Numbered from the stretch's first letter, positions 43,727-55,868 are shown. The stretch is DNA of 64,000 nt from Anniella stebbinsi (GCA_029215795.1 JARDYH010000005.1:15408001-15472000), one strand, 5' to 3'. Notes: a model not told the origin generated them from the letters alone. Numbers and translations are program-made.

Positions 43727-45961
43727 CCTCTAGCTCAGCTCTTTTTTTTTTTTTTGAAATAATTTTATTAATTTCAACATAATAATAACATAAAATACAT
43801 ACATAATCCACGACAATCCCCCCCGTGCACCCCCACACCATGAGACCTTCTCTTAATCTTTTATTCTATCCAGAAATTTATCGACTCTTTTGAAGGTGTT
43901 TGTCCCTTCCCCAATCTTAATACATATTCCAATAGGGGACTCCATATTTCCCCAAAATCATTTTTACCGGACATTCCCCTCTTTAATTTCATTTTACAAG
44001 TCAGCATATCATTCAAAGCCATATCCCATATTTCTTTATACCATTCTTCTATTGTATAGCTTCCTTGTCCTTTCCAATTTTTTGCAATCATTAGTCTAAC
44101 AGGTGTCAGGAGGTTGTTTATCAATTCTCTCTTATTTTTGTCCTCTTCCCCTCTATCCCATATTGCTAGTAGAGCAAGCTTCGGGTTTAATTCCACTTTA
44201 CTTCCAATTATTTCACTTATTTCTTTAAATACCCTTTTCCAAAATTTTTGTACATATTCACAGCTCCACCACATATGGTAATAAGTTCCAACCTCCTGGC
44301 ATCCCCTCCAACAATTTTTAGATATTTTTTTATCTATCTGGTGAAATCTAACCGGTGTTAGATACCATCTCCACAATACCTTATAAAAATTCTCCTTAAT
44401 TCTGATCGATAACAATTTTAACATTCTTGCATTCCACAACCTCTCCCAGTTGTATTCCTTAATTTCTCCATTCACATCCTCTTCCAAGCTACCAAATTAA
44501 GTTCCTCTAGCCTTTCTAAATCTCTATCGATATTAATCCCTAAGTAACGTACTATATTTTTAAGTCTAAGACCCAACTTAACCTTACCTTCTTCCAGCTC
44601 TTCCTTATTATAATTAAATAACATCATTTCTGACTTCCCCCAATTTACTTTTAATCCCGTAATTTCTCCGAATTCTCTTAAATGTTTCTTAATCACCTCT
44701 GCACTCCCTAGGGGATCTTCTACGGTCAATAAAGTATCGTCCGCAAACATATTCATTTTAATCTTCTCTTTTCTACCTATCCCCTTCACTCTTTCATCTT
44801 CCCTTATTACATTTGCCAAAATTTCTATTACTATTGCAAATAAGATCGGTGAAAGAGGACATCCCTGCCTAGTTCCTCGGGCTAGTGTAATCTGTTGTGT
44901 TAACCCATCATTAACCATTATTTCGGCTTTATTGTTTTTATACAACTTATCCATCACTCCCATAAATTTGTCTCCAAATCCAAATGTTTTTAATATTGTT
45001 TTAAGTGCTGGCCATTCCACACAATCAAAGGCTTTGAATATGTCCAATGCTAGCAAGCCTGCTTTTAAATTCCTTTTTTTTATAATATTAATTATATTTA
45101 ATACTCTTCCCATTAAGTTAGACATTTGCCTACCCGGAATAAATCCACACTGATCTTTTTTAATATATTTACAAATAAATGTGGCCATTCTTTTTGCCAA
45201 TATTGCCGTAAATATCTTTGAATCTTGATTTATTAAGGAAATTGGTCTGTATGATGCGGGATCCGTTAAGTCCTTACCTGGTTTTGGAATTAATATAATC
45301 AGGGAGTGATCCCATGATGGCGGAGTCTTCCCCCCCCTCTATTATATTATTAAATAGTTTCTTTAATCTTGGTATTAAAATTCCTTTAAAAAGCTTATAA
45401 TACTCCGACCCCAATCCATCCATCCCTGGTGATTTTCCTCCTTTCAGTTTATCAATAACTCCCTCTATCTCTTTTTCAGTAACTAAACCTTCCATATAAT
45501 CCCTATCCTGCTTCTGCAATTTTATTTTCCAATTCCTCTCTACATATTCCAATACTTTATCTTGCGGTCCCGACCCTGATGTATATAATTCCCTATAAAA
45601 ATCCTTAAATATATTTAATTTATCTTTCATTAAATTACAACTATTCCCTAACTTATCCTTAATTGTCCCTATCATATTCTTAGCCTTTTCTAACTGTGTG
45701 GATCTGGCCAGCATCTTTGAATTCCTATTGCTATATTCAAAAAAAATCTCTTTTTAAATACAACAAATTTTTTTGTACTTGTTCTAATTCTTCTTTCTCT
45801 AATTCCTTTTTCTTAGCTTGAATTTGGGCAATTAGGCGTTTATCTTTTGTCTCCTTTAACTTATCTTCCAAACTCCTTACCTCTTCTTCAATCTTTTTAT
45901 TTTGGGCTTCCTGTTGTTTTTTTAATGTACAACTTTCCCTAATACAAATCCCTCTTACCAC

Positions 45962-47776
45962 TAGGGGTGTGCACGGACCCCCCGGATCGGATCGGGACCC
46001 GGATCGGGACCTCCAATTTTGTCCCGGACCGGTTCGGACAAAATCGGAGGCCCCCCGGACCGGATCGAGTCCGATCCCGATCCAAAAATCGGAAATTTTT
46101 GGATCGGCCGCCATTTTTTTCCCCATAGACTTGCATTGCAATGCAAGTCTATGAGGAAAAAATGGCGGCGGGTGGGTAAGGGGGGGCCTAACTCCCTCCC
46201 CCCCCCGGGGCCGTCCGCTGTGGACGGCCCCGGCAGGTAAACCCCCTCCCCCGCGCTCCCTACCCCCCCTGGGGCCGCCTGCTTCCATCCGCTGGCGCCC
46301 GCGGGCGCCAGCGGATAGAAGCGGACGGCTCCGGGGGGGGGGTAAGCCCCCTTCCCCGCCACTTACCTTCTCGGCACGTCCGGCGCCGGCGGCTACTACC
46401 AGCGGGCTCCGCGGCCTACTCTCGAGTAGCGCGCCGGGTGATGACATCACCCGGCGCGCCACCCTGGAGCAGGCCGCGGAGCCTGCTGGTAGTAGTAGGC
46501 GCCGGCGCCGGACGGGAGCCACCGGGCCGGGAAGGTAAGGAGGGGGTGCGTGGAGGGGAGGAGGGGGCGCGCGGAGGGGGGAGGGGGGAGGGGGCCCTTA
46601 CCTTTCCGGCCCGGCGGCTCCCGTCCGGCGCCGGCGCCTACTATTCCCAGCAGGCTCCGCGGCCTGCTCTAGGGTGGCGCGCCGGGTGATGTCATCACCC
46701 GGCGCGCTACTCTAGAGCAGGCCGCGGAGCCTGCTGGTAGTAGTAGGCGCCGGCGCCGGACGGGAGCCGCCGGGCCGGAAAGGTAAGGAGGGGGTGCGTG
46801 GAGGGGAGGAGGGGGCGCGCGGAGGGGGGAGGGGGGCCCTTACCTTTCCGGCCCGGCGGCTCCCGTCCGGCGCCGGCGCCTACTACTTCCAGCAGGCTCC
46901 GCGGCCTGCTCTAGAGTAGCGCGCCGGGTGATGACATCACCCGGCGCGCCATCCTAGAGCAGGCCGCGGAGCCTGCTGGGAATAGTAGGCGCCGGCGCCG
47001 GACGGGAGCCGCCGGGCCGGAAAGGTAAGGGCCCCCCTCCCCCCTCCGCGCGCCCCCTCCTCCCCTCCACGCACCCCCTCCTTACCTTTCCGGCCCGGCG
47101 GCTCCCGTCCGGCGCCGGCGCCTACTACTACCAGCAGGCTCCGCGGCCTGCTCTAGAGTAGCGCGCCGGGTGATGACATCACCCGGCGCGCCACCCTAGA
47201 GCAGGCCGCGGAGCCTGCTGGGAATAGTAGGCGCCGGCGCCGGACGGGAGCCGCCGGGCCGGAAAGGTAAGGGCCCCCCTCCCCCCTCCCCCCTCCGCGC
47301 GCCCCCTCCTCCCCTCCACGCACCCCCTCCTTACCTTCCCGGCCCGGTGGCTCCCGTCCGGCGCCGGCGCCTACTACTACCAGCAGGCTCCGCGGCCTGC
47401 TCTAGAGTAGCGCGCCGGGTGATGACATCACCCGGCGCGCCACCCTAGAGCAGGCCGCGGAGCCTGCTAGTAGTAGTAGGCGCCGGCGCCGGACGGGAGC
47501 CACCGGGCCGAGAAGGTAAGTGCCCCCCTCCTCCCCCCCCCCCGCTGTCCACTTTCATCGGCGGGCGCCCGCTGGCGCCCGCCAATGGAAGCGGCGGTGG
47601 GCGCCAGTGGGCGCCCGCCGATCCGCCGATCCGCCGAACCGGTTCGGAGCTTTTTCGGACCGGTTCGGATTGGATCGGCCAATCCAGCTGCGGGATCGGA
47701 AATCGGATAATTTATCCGATTTCCCACTGGACCGGACTCGGATCGTGGATCGGGTCCGATCCAGTGCACATCCCTA
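45962..47776. mobile_element. Large foldback hAT element B4, inserted in L1 ORF2
   Basis: Perfect CTTACCAC duplications (45954-45961 and 47777-47784) mark the insertion into L1 coding DNA. The ends are TAGGGGTGTGCACGGA and CAGTGCACATCCCTA. The GGATCGGA arrays and the CCCCATAGACTTGCATTG palindrome match B2 closely, and the last 250 bp are nearly identical to B2. The core has five palindromic modules at 237-250-bp spacing (46363, 46600, 46839, 47081 and 47331), each CTTACC...GGTAAG with a GATGACATCA or GATGTCATCA centre. Extremely GC- and CpG-rich. Apparent long frames running across it are chimeras of L1 and element B. Confidence 0.95.
46363..47520. repeat. Five palindromic modules in B4
   Basis: Each module begins CTTACCTTTCCGGCCCGGCG or a variant and ends GGCCGGAAAGGTAAG, with arms CCGCGGCCTGCTCTAGAGTA and CTAGAGCAGGCCGCGG. 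Spacers of GGGAGGGG or CCCCTCCC type alternate in strand, so some modules are inverted relative to others. Confidence 0.88.
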
Positions 47777-48869
47777 CTTACCACAGCTTTCATTGTATCC
47801 CACAATATGTCCTGCCGATCATTCTCTTTTTCATTAATCTCCCATATTTCCTGCAATTCTTTCTTTATCTTCTCCATTGTATCTTTTTTATTCAGCAGCC
47901 TTACATCCAATCTCCATCTCTTCGCTTGTCTATAATCTTTTTTGGTTTCCATGTCCATTGTCATTAACGCGTGGTCAGTAACCTTGATAACTCCAATATC
48001 ACAATCTATAATTTTGGGTAACATATTTTTTGATACAAAAATATAAACTATCCTTGAATAGCTCTTAAATCTCTGTGAGTAGAAGGTATACTTCCTTTCT
48101 TCCCCTCTTATAACTCTCCACACATCCATTAATTCTTTCCCTTCCATTAATTTGCTTAACTCTGTCTTCCCCACCCTCTTAGTATCTTTTAATATGTTAT
48201 CCCTATCTTTCCCTATATCTAGTACCATATTAAAGTCACCTGCCATCACGATATGCTTTTTACCCACTTCTCCCAACACGTTAAATACTTCATCAATAAA
48301 ATCCATTTGTTTTCCATTTGGAGCATAAACATTCACCAATACATATTCCTCTTCTCCCAACCTGCAGAACATAATAAGAAACCTTCCGTTTTTATCTTTC
48401 TTTACACTTTGCATAGTTATACCACATGTTTTTGAAATTATTATTGCCACCCCTCTCGATTTCGAAGTTCCACATGCCTTCTCATAAACGCCCACCTCCC
48501 TCATTCAAAGCTCATTAACTCCATCTTTGGCCTGATGAGTTTCCTGCAAAAAAATTACATCTATTTTTTTGTTCTTTAATAACATTTCAATTCTTTTTCT
48601 TTTAATTACTGTTCCTAGCCCTTTAACATTCAATGTTGCCAATCTAAGTTTATTTTCCATCTCTCACTTTCTCACACGTCTTTAATTCGGTCTCCCTCTG
48701 TGTAACACAATCCCCCCCCTCCCTAACCCTCCCCCCCACATTCACCCCCATTTTCACCCCCCTCCTCACCAGCTTCCTGGGCATTGGTCCCAATCTTCTT
48801 AGAACTCTTAGGGGGGGGGGGAACTCGGCCCAACATTCCGGGATAACGTCTACCCTCCCTCCATATCTT

Positions 48870-49888
48870 CTATTCATTACTCCCTCCTGCCGCGCCTTCA
48901 TCTTGCTTCTCTTCTCCAACCGATGTGGCATCCATTATGCCCAGCTTCTCCAGTAGCTCGATTCCTTGCTCACAAGATGTAATTCTTTGCTGCTTCCCGT
49001 TCCAGCTAAATCTCAAGAAAACTGGGTATCCCCAATTATAGGAAATCGATTTCTTCTTCAATGCCCCTGTACAGATTCTAACGCTCTTCCTCCACTGCAC
49101 CGTTTGGGGGCACAAATCCTGGAAGACCTCAATTGGTGTTGCTTGAAGCGTTGGTTGACCTTGACTTCTAACTGCTTGCATTAATTTTTCTTTTTTGTAA
49201 TAATTAGCAAATTTCACAATAATGTCTCTTGGGAACTCTCTTGTCTTTCCATATCCCACTCTATGGGCCCGCTCAATATCTTCCATTCTCCAATCTTCCT
49301 GTGGCACCAGCTGTTTGACCCATGCCAAGATTAATTCTCTTATACTATTAAGGGTCTCCCCTTGCTGCTCCCCAAAAGATCTTATGCGTATGTTAGCTCT
49401 TCGGTCTCTGTCTTCCACGCGATAAGCCGTAAATCCTGATGCGTTAGCTGTTCCTCTTGTTTCTTGTATAGAACCTTTAGTTCTCCAGTTTCTTCCTGCA
49501 AAGCTCCAACCTCTTTCTCCACCTTTTGAAGTCCTGCCAAAAGCTGCTGTTGCGAATCGGTAATCCTTTTTGCCAGTCGTTCTTCTTGCTTCAAAAGAGC
49601 CTGCTCAATATTTCCATCTTGCTTTAGAATGGCTCGATCCAGCATCTTTTGGATAGTCTGAATCAGCTCATCTGTTGGGTCAGCTTGCCTCCCTGTGGTT
49701 GTTTTAGGAATTGCACCTGGCTTAATTCCAGTCTTAGCACTGGCATTTCCGGCATGACTAGGAGATTGCTTCTTTGTCTTTTCAGAATCCTTATCTGACA
49801 TTTTATCAGTACGGAGTAGCCTGTAGCTTCTATCGGACGGATGGTCACCCTTAAGTCGACTCCAAGAAGTTATTTTCTTCTTGCTCAT
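48870..49888 (-). pseudogene. L1 ORF1 (RNA-binding protein), frameshifted
   Basis: From ATG 49888 the frame runs 168 codons. It starts MSKKKITSWSRL and includes a long charged coiled-coil region (KQEERLAKRITDSQQQLLAG to KKQEEQLTHQD). Near 49430 the reading moves one base: the earlier frame ends in EELTYA while the correct frame continues EDRDRRANIRIRSFGEQ, the L1 RRM-like start, then MEDIERAHRVGYG and REFPRDIIVKFANY of the C-terminal domain. It stops at 48870-48872. Total length, about 340 residues, is normal for L1 ORF1p, which coats L1 RNA as a trimer. A second Met (MSDKDSEKT, about 49801) is an alternative start. Confidence 0.9.
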
Positions 49889-50469
49889 AAATCATGAACT
49901 ATTCAAGCCTATCCGATAAGCACACAGCCACTTCAAGCCAGGGATCAAAGTCTCTTTCCCACAGTCACTCCCTCTGGCTTCTCTGTCTCCCGAACAGCCT
50001 TTTAATCACTTATAATCTTTTAATTGTTCGTTTAATTGCCACGGCTGAAACGTTGAGTTTCGTTTCTCCTCGGAGCAGAGTTAGCCCCTCCTCTCAGTCA
50101 CTCAGTTATACAACCAACAGTCTTTCCACGCTTAAAGCTTAAAAGCTTTCCAAGCTTAAAAAAAACCTCTTTTCTGAAAGTTAGCAATCGTTCTACCGTC
50201 CATTCAATCAGCCAGCATTGTAAATACGTCTTTTATTTACCTTCGCCATACTTCAAAGCTGTCGGTCCGTCACCTCCCTCTGCCAAGCCGGTTGTAAAAT
50301 CATAAATCTCTTCCAGCTGCAGTCTCTTTAGCAAGCTTTCCCCTCTCCTTAGCAGACTTATATGTAACAGATCGCTCTTTTAAGATAGGGAATTTACATT
50401 TAATTCACTGCTTCTTTCGGAGGATGAAGGATATACGACCTACCCCATGTTCTGCTAGGCCACGCCCCC
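49889..50469 (-). promoter_or_regulatory. L1 5' UTR / internal promoter region
   Basis: The 580 bp between the L1 5' end (50469) and the ORF1 start contain no frame. In L1 elements this region carries the internal RNA polymerase II promoter; that role here is inferred from position. The start GGGGGGCGTGGCC looks intact. Confidence 0.7.
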
Positions 50470-50485
50470 CCTCTAGCTCAGCTCT

Positions 50486-50726
50486 GATGCATTCATCCCA
50501 AGAGGTTTACACACTCAGACTGGGAAGGTGACATACTTAAATAATTAGAATCAGGATGGCACCCATTGCAAGGCCTCTAATAATTTAGCTGTAGCCCTTG
50601 TTTAATACAAGTACCTGTGTCTCACTTTTAAAGTCCTGTGTCCATATATAATAAGTAATTTCACATTAGGCTTGGGACTTTACCTAGGCGAGTTCTAGCC
50701 TTTCATGCCTGGCTCCTTCTACTCTC
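50486..50726. other. No recognised feature; right flank of L1
   Basis: Continuation of the single-copy sequence interrupted at 43726. Confidence 0.45.
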
Positions 50727-50734
50727 CAGTTTAT

Positions 50735-51832
50735 TAGTATGTGCAGCGGATCGGGTCCGATCCATGATCTGGACCCAATCCAGGCGAAATCAGATAAAAT
50801 TATCCGATTCCGATCCCGATCCCGATCATGATCATCTGAATCATTCAATCTGATCTGAACTGATCTGAAAGGACCCAATCCAGATTGGAAAAAATCGGAG
50901 GATCGGACTTCCTCCCCCCTCCCCCCACTCGCGCTCCTTACCTGCTCACTCCTCGCTGCCGACTGATGCCGCCCACTGCTTCTGTACTACTTTGAAACAG
51001 GCCTTGCAGCCTGTTCCACAATAGAGCAACAGCACGCCGGTTGACATCATCACTTGGTGCACCCTTGCTCTACTGTGGAACAGGCCACAAGGCCTGTTTC
51101 TCAGTAGTACTGAAGCAGCGGGTGGCAGTGGACGGCAGCGAGGAGGCAGCAGGTAAGGCGCACGAGTGGGGGGAGGTAGGAGGTGTAGGTCCCCCATTAC
51201 CTGCTGGCATCCTGCGCTGGCGTCTGCTGTTTCCATACTACTGATAAACAGGCCGCAAGGCCTGCTTATCAGTAGTACGGAAGCAGCGGATGGCAGCATG
51301 AGACGCCGGCAGGTAAGGAGCACTAGTAGGGGGGAGGGGGAGGGAGAGGGAGGTCCCCACTTACCTGCCGGGGCCGTCCACTCCCATCTGCTGCTACCCA
51401 CTGGTCCCTTCTACTGAGAAACAGGCTACGCGGTCTGCCTCTCAGTAGCGCGCCAGGTGATGATGTCACCCAGCGTGCTACTGAGAGGCAGGCCGTGAAG
51501 CCTGTTTCTCAGTAGAAGAGACCAGCGGGCAGCAGCGGGTGGCCCCGGCAGGTAAGGAGCATGAGTGGGGTGGGGAGGGACAAGGGGGGGAGTTAGGTCC
51601 CCATTCACCCGCCCCCATGTTTTCCGCATAGGCTTGCATTGGGGGAAAGCTTTCTTTCCCCCAATGCAAGCCTATGGCGAAAACACCTAAAATAGTGTCT
51701 GATCCAAAAATCGGACGTCTGATTTTCAGATCGGAATCGGATCCGATCCGATCCGGAAAGCCTCCGATCCTATCTGAGGCATCACTTCTGGTTCCGATTC
51801 CGATTCGATTTTTCCTCCCATGCACACCCCTA
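50735..51832. mobile_element. Large foldback hAT element B5 (GGATCGGA family)
   Basis: The flanks CAGTTTAT (50727-50734) and CTGTTTAT (51833-51840) match at seven of eight. The left end TAGTATGTGCAGCGGATCGG is partly decayed; the right end is CATGCACACCCCTA. Modules have arms CTACTGAGAAACAGGC and GCCTGTTTCTCAGTAG, with CAGGTAAGG edges (51147, 51310, 51549). The palindrome TAGGCTTGCATTGGGGGAAA is at 51630-51675. Older than B2 and B4. Confidence 0.88.
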
Positions 51833-51954
51833 CTGTTTATCTCTCTTCCTCCTTGCTGGGCCTGCATGACTTTCTGCATGTGGCTTTCCTGCATCCCATA
51901 TCCAACTGGTTGGACAGACATGTTGGTTTTGACCTTGGTCAGTGCATGGCCTTG

Positions 51955-52075
51955 TTTTAGATCAGCCCTCCAGATGTTTTAGACTACAACTCCCAGCATT
52001 CTTGAACACTGGCCATTTTTGCTGGGGCTGCTGGGATTTGAAATCCAAAACATCTGGCAGGCAACAGGTTGACGG
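51955..52075. mobile_element. Short palindromic MITE, copy 9
   Basis: GCCCTCCAGATGTTTTAGAC, TACAACTCCCAGCATTCTTG on the left; GGGATTTGAAATCCAAAACA, TCTGGCAGGCAACAGG on the right. Confidence 0.85.
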
Positions 52076-54152
52076 AGGCTGTTTTGTAAGATTATCTTTA
52101 CAGCGCAGTACTTCTATGGGTCCTCTGTTTAGCTTTAAATTCGACCTTTCTAGCTGATTCCTTCTAGGACTCCCAGAAGACACTAGTCCCTAAACCGTTA
52201 CTTGCAGCTGCAATATCCTCACAGAGGAGCAATTCTTCACACAATTAATTCAGCGCCTTCCCTGGTATAAAGCTAAGCTGTCATGTCTGATAATTAGATT
52301 TTTGATCAGTAAGTGTCGATTTGCACTCACAAACTGATGAAAACATCCTTTAGTAATAGAATCTGAAGGCGAGACAGGGGTAATGAATGCTGAACAAATG
52401 TATCTAGAAGCCTGCCAAAGCAAAATGAATTGTGCAAAACACTATAGGTGGGTTTTGTTGATTTAAGTTTTATTTTCTCAAGCAAGGACTACCAGTACTT
52501 CTTTTTTCATCACGTGAACAGCATTTCCACTTCAGATCTGTTTGAGCTTCCTCTGTGGCCCTCTTGACAACTTCTCTGACATTTTTCTTTCTCTTACTGC
52601 TGCTGATTCATCTCTGGCATATTGTGAGCTGGCAAGGTGTTCATGTAACGATCGACAGGAAGTTGCATTTCAGTAGGATTTGCTTTTTGGGTGGTTTCCC
52701 CTCCTTCTTTGGATGGTGGGATTGTTCAGCCATTTTTGACAAACTTAGGTAGGCACTTTCCTACAGAAAAACAAATATTTATGAAAACTTTGCTTTTGAG
52801 ATGTGCAAATTAACAAGTCGTCTTTGCATGTAGATGTTTTTGGCCAACTTATTTGGGGTGTGTGTAACGTGTGCTTGTATGTTATGTGTGAGAATGGGGG
52901 TGTGTGCATATTAATGGGTGAGTGTGTATATGTGTGTGTTATCCATGTGGAGGCATAGGAATAGGTTTGGGTGTGCAAGGGATGTGTGAAAGAGAGTGGG
53001 GATGACCCGCCTCCTTTTTGCTCTGGATCCACTCATGTCTGGCTGGTGGTCATCGCAAGGTTAGCCTCTGTAGATGCCAGCTGTGTTTGAATTCTTTAAG
53101 CTAGAAGCAGGGAGAGGAAAATGGACACTGATAGGTTCTCTATATGAAAATAGAGGAACAGCTGTGCCAAAACTAAAGTGTGGCTCTTCTGAGTCTGTGT
53201 GGGTACTTGGGAATCTCTGGAGAAGGAGCAAGTCAGGTGGCAGGGGAAAGTTGACTGCCATTGCTGAGACACGTTGCTCAGTAACTTGACAACAAAGTTG
53301 TTGTCCAAGAAGATCAGGGGCTGCCTTTGTAATACAGTCTAAGAAACAGAGTTGCACAGTTACACGCTCCATGTGATGATTTGGCAACAACAGCAACAGC
53401 TTTGCAAACCTTTCCCGTGAATGTCTCTTTAGGAGAAAATTCAAGGTTGGCTGGACAACTTGGGGACCTGTATTTGAAGGAAGGACTGCTGGTTTTTTTT
53501 TTTTTTGCCCTGTGTATTGGATCAAAGCAGGACTTTTATGGAGTTATTGAGAGATGGCAGTAATGGAAGCAGCAGTTAAATCAATTGCCCCTCAAACTAC
53601 TTTGAGAAGTTACATGGAAGGAAATTGCACAATGATCCTGCCTAAATGAAGGAGGATGCTAAGAGCCATACGATTATCAAGAGAAGAGTGCCCCAGAGTT
53701 GTGCGTCGTCTTGTCTAATGCTTCTCAGGGAGCAAAAGAAAAAGCTCTCAAGATTTCTTTGTTCCAGGCCATGGACATTTTTTGCTTTGCAGGAGGAAGG
53801 CTTCATGATCTCTGTTTGGTACAGTGCACATTTTTTAAAATTCAGTTTCCACAGGGCGGCAAACCTTGTTTGCATGTTGATGCTGCCTTACTTGCAGGAT
53901 GGTTTACTCACAGACAAACACTGGTGGAGAGGCTCAGTATTGTTATCAGCTCAGAAAGAGAGAAATGGATGGAAAGTGACCTTGGGAGGGCAAAGGAATG
54001 TTGATGGGCTCTATGTCCTGCCACAAGTGTGTGTCGATAGTGAACTGGCCATCCCTGAAGTGATAAGTACCACTAAGAAAAAAACCCATCCATTGGTCCA
54101 GCTTAATGGAACAGACTGAAGAAATCAAGTTGTGTCTTGTGGAAGTGAAGAG
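52076..54152. other. No recognised gene, 2.1 kb
   Basis: TG-rich imperfect repeats lie at 52855-52945 and a T-run at 53490-53505. Open frames at 53061-53525 and 53646-54119 (154-157 codons) overlap frames on the other strand and show no domain or codon pattern I recognise. Treated as chance. Confidence 0.4.

Positions 54153-54191
<39 letters not shown>
54153..54191. repeat. (GT)n microsatellite
   Basis: About eighteen GT units with one interruption. Confidence 0.95.
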
Positions 54192-54193
<2 letters not shown>

Positions 54194-54219
54194 GAACCCT
54201 TAAAGGAATGGATTTGAAA

Positions 54220-54538
54220 TAGGCTGACCATATGAAAAGGAGGACAGGGCTCATGTAACTTTAACAGTTGTAGAGAAAAGGGGATTTCAGCCAGTGTCAT
54301 TTGTATGCAATAAGTTCCTGGTGAAATTCCCTCTTCATCACAACAGTTAAAGTTGCAGGGGCCCTGCCTTCTTTTGTATATGGTCACTCTAGTATAGTGC
54401 CTGCAACTTTAACTATTGTGATGAAGAAGGAATTTCACCAGGGACTAATTGCATACAAATGACACTGGCTGAAATTCCCTTTTCTCTACAACTGTTAAAG
54501 TTACATGAGCCCTGTCCTCCTTTGCATATGGTCAGCCT
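54220..54538. mobile_element. Palindromic hAT element A5
   Basis: Perfect ATTTGAAA duplications flank it (54212-54219 and 54539-54546). The ends are TAGGCTGACCATATGAAAAG and GCATATGGTCAGCCT. Full inverted-dimer body as in A1. Confidence 0.93.
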
Positions 54539-54710
54539 ATTTGAAAGAATGGAGACTAGGCCAACTCAATCCCAAAAGAGTTGTGAGAACAGCAACAATG
54601 TTCTAGATATCAATGGGAGGATCATGGAGATGTTTGCAGCCACTGCTACCAGTATGAGAATAGGGAGCATTACCAAGCTGAGTGTTATTCTTCCTAGAAT
54701 GGTCATTGTC

Positions 54711-55554
54711 TATGGTGACCATATTTTGGGAACCAAAAAGGAGGACAACATGGTCTGCCCCCAGGGGGTGTATCCAGCACTAAGGGGGTATGCCCACCTG
54801 AACATAAACTTGGTCACATGCCTGATTTTACAGCACACAATTAAGACAAATCTGTTCTACATAACATCTTAATGCTAAAATCACTGAAAGAACAAGTGAG
54901 ACATCCAATGTATCTGTAATTAACTTCACTCACTCCTACTTTTGTAGCTTTTGCTGTACTTTGTTGCTATATTCTGTATGATACATTCTCCCCTTCCCTC
55001 AAATATCTTTTCTGATTGTATCCTCACTCTGCTGCAAGCTGCTGCTTAACAGGGTGTGCTGCTGGCCAGCTGGCTGGCTTTTTTTTTCTTTTCAAAGTTC
55101 AATTTTGTTGTGAAACTTGCTAAAAATCAACAGATGAACAGATCTGCTTGAAACTTGGCATGGCTAAAGCTCTACGTAAGAGCTATCATTATGCAAAGTT
55201 CCATCTCCTTATCTTTAAAAGTGAAGATTTTTTTAAAAAAATATTTTAAAACTTCAATTTTTAAAAAAATCCTAAAAATCAATGAATGAATGGATCTGCT
55301 TGAAACTTGGCATCGCTAAAGCCCTACCTAAGGGCTATCATGGCACCGTGTTTCATCTATTTATCTTTAAAAATGATGGAGCTGTACGCATTTCTGTTGA
55401 TTCCCATTGACTATAAAGTAGAGCTGCCCTTTAGGTGCGGGGGTGGAGGGGAAAAATCTGCATTTTTCTTCAAATTTCATAATTCCTTCCCTTCCCAGAT
55501 TTGTTACCAAAAATCGTGACATGTCCTGGTTTTTCCTGACATATGGTCACCCTA
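54711..55554. mobile_element. hAT-like element C2
   Basis: The left end TATGGTGACCATATTTTGGG, then AACCAAAAAGGAGGACAACA, and the right end GACATATGGTCACCCTA match C1. It has two CTAAAAATC units (about 55119 and 55272) against four in C1, and no TTC array. No matching flank octamers were found, so the duplication may have decayed. Confidence 0.8.
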
Positions 55555-55804
55555 GCTGGGATATGGATCACTGAAGCAAGGCTGTCTCTGTCCAGGTAGG
55601 TAGCTTGCATAGCAGCCTAAGCTAATAAGAGATGTTCTGAGTCACTGAGGCCACTTGGGCCTCTAGTTACAACAATGGATCAATGAACATCCTGAAACTA
55701 TGAACCTGATCCCTTAATGGGGAATGCAACCTGTGACAAATGTTTGTCCCAGAAAGCCTTGCATCTTGCACAACTCCTGTACCAACCTGCATAATAGGCT
55801 ACCT

Positions 55805-55868
55805 TAGGCTGACCATATGAAAAGGAGGACAGGTCTCCTGTATCTTTAACATTTGTATAGAAAAGCAA
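55805..55868. mobile_element. Palindromic hAT element A6, left end only
   Basis: TAGGCTGACCATATGAAAAG, GAGGACAGGTCTCCTGTATC and TTTAACATTTGTATAGAAAA are the first 60 bp of the family; homology then stops. Confidence 0.8.

Larger units (their letters stand above)
43861..48660 (-). pseudogene. L1 ORF2 (endonuclease-reverse transcriptase), broken
   Basis: ORF2 starts at ATG 48660. The endonuclease shows TLNVKG and FLQETH, NVYAPN and GDFN, and TDHAL near its end. The catalytic aspartate expected in SRIDYIF is valine (SRIVYIF, codon 48046-48048). An in-frame TGA lies at 48505-48507. After the foreign insert come KSPGMDGLGSEYYK and then the RT: QCGFIPGRQ, motif A LDIFKAFD, motif B GTRQGCPLSPILFA and motif C MFADDTLL (45200-44700), with both catalytic aspartate motifs kept. 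The C-terminal cysteine region reads CWRGCQEVGTYYHMWWSC (about 44310) and the stop is at 43858-43860. Frameshifts lie near 45340 (C-run), 45720 and 44480. In life it would nick DNA and reverse-transcribe L1 RNA; this copy cannot. Confidence 0.92.
43743..50469 (-). mobile_element. Full-length L1 LINE, minus strand, interrupted by element B4
   Basis: The L1 is flanked by a perfect 16-bp duplication CCTCTAGCTCAGCTCT (43727-43742 and 50470-50485). On the minus strand it starts GGGGGGCGTGGCCTAGCAGA, passes through a 5' UTR, ORF1, a G-rich spacer and ORF2, and ends in a poly(A) tail (T-run at 43742-43755 on the plus strand). That is complete L1 architecture. Both ORFs are broken and 1.8 kb of foreign DNA (45962-47776) splits ORF2. 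Without that insert the element is about 4.9 kb. It can no longer move itself. Confidence 0.95.

Noticed and set aside
45737..46522. 261-codon minus-strand frame
   Set aside because: It joins the end of element B4 to L1 ORF2 codons across the insertion point, so it is a chimera and not a gene.
47467..48504. 345-codon minus-strand frame as a host nuclease gene
   Set aside because: The first two thirds are the L1 endonuclease and the rest is read-through into B4.
53061..54119. Frames of 154-157 codons as host genes
   Set aside because: They overlap open frames on the other strand, contain no recognisable domain, and lack splice or promoter context.
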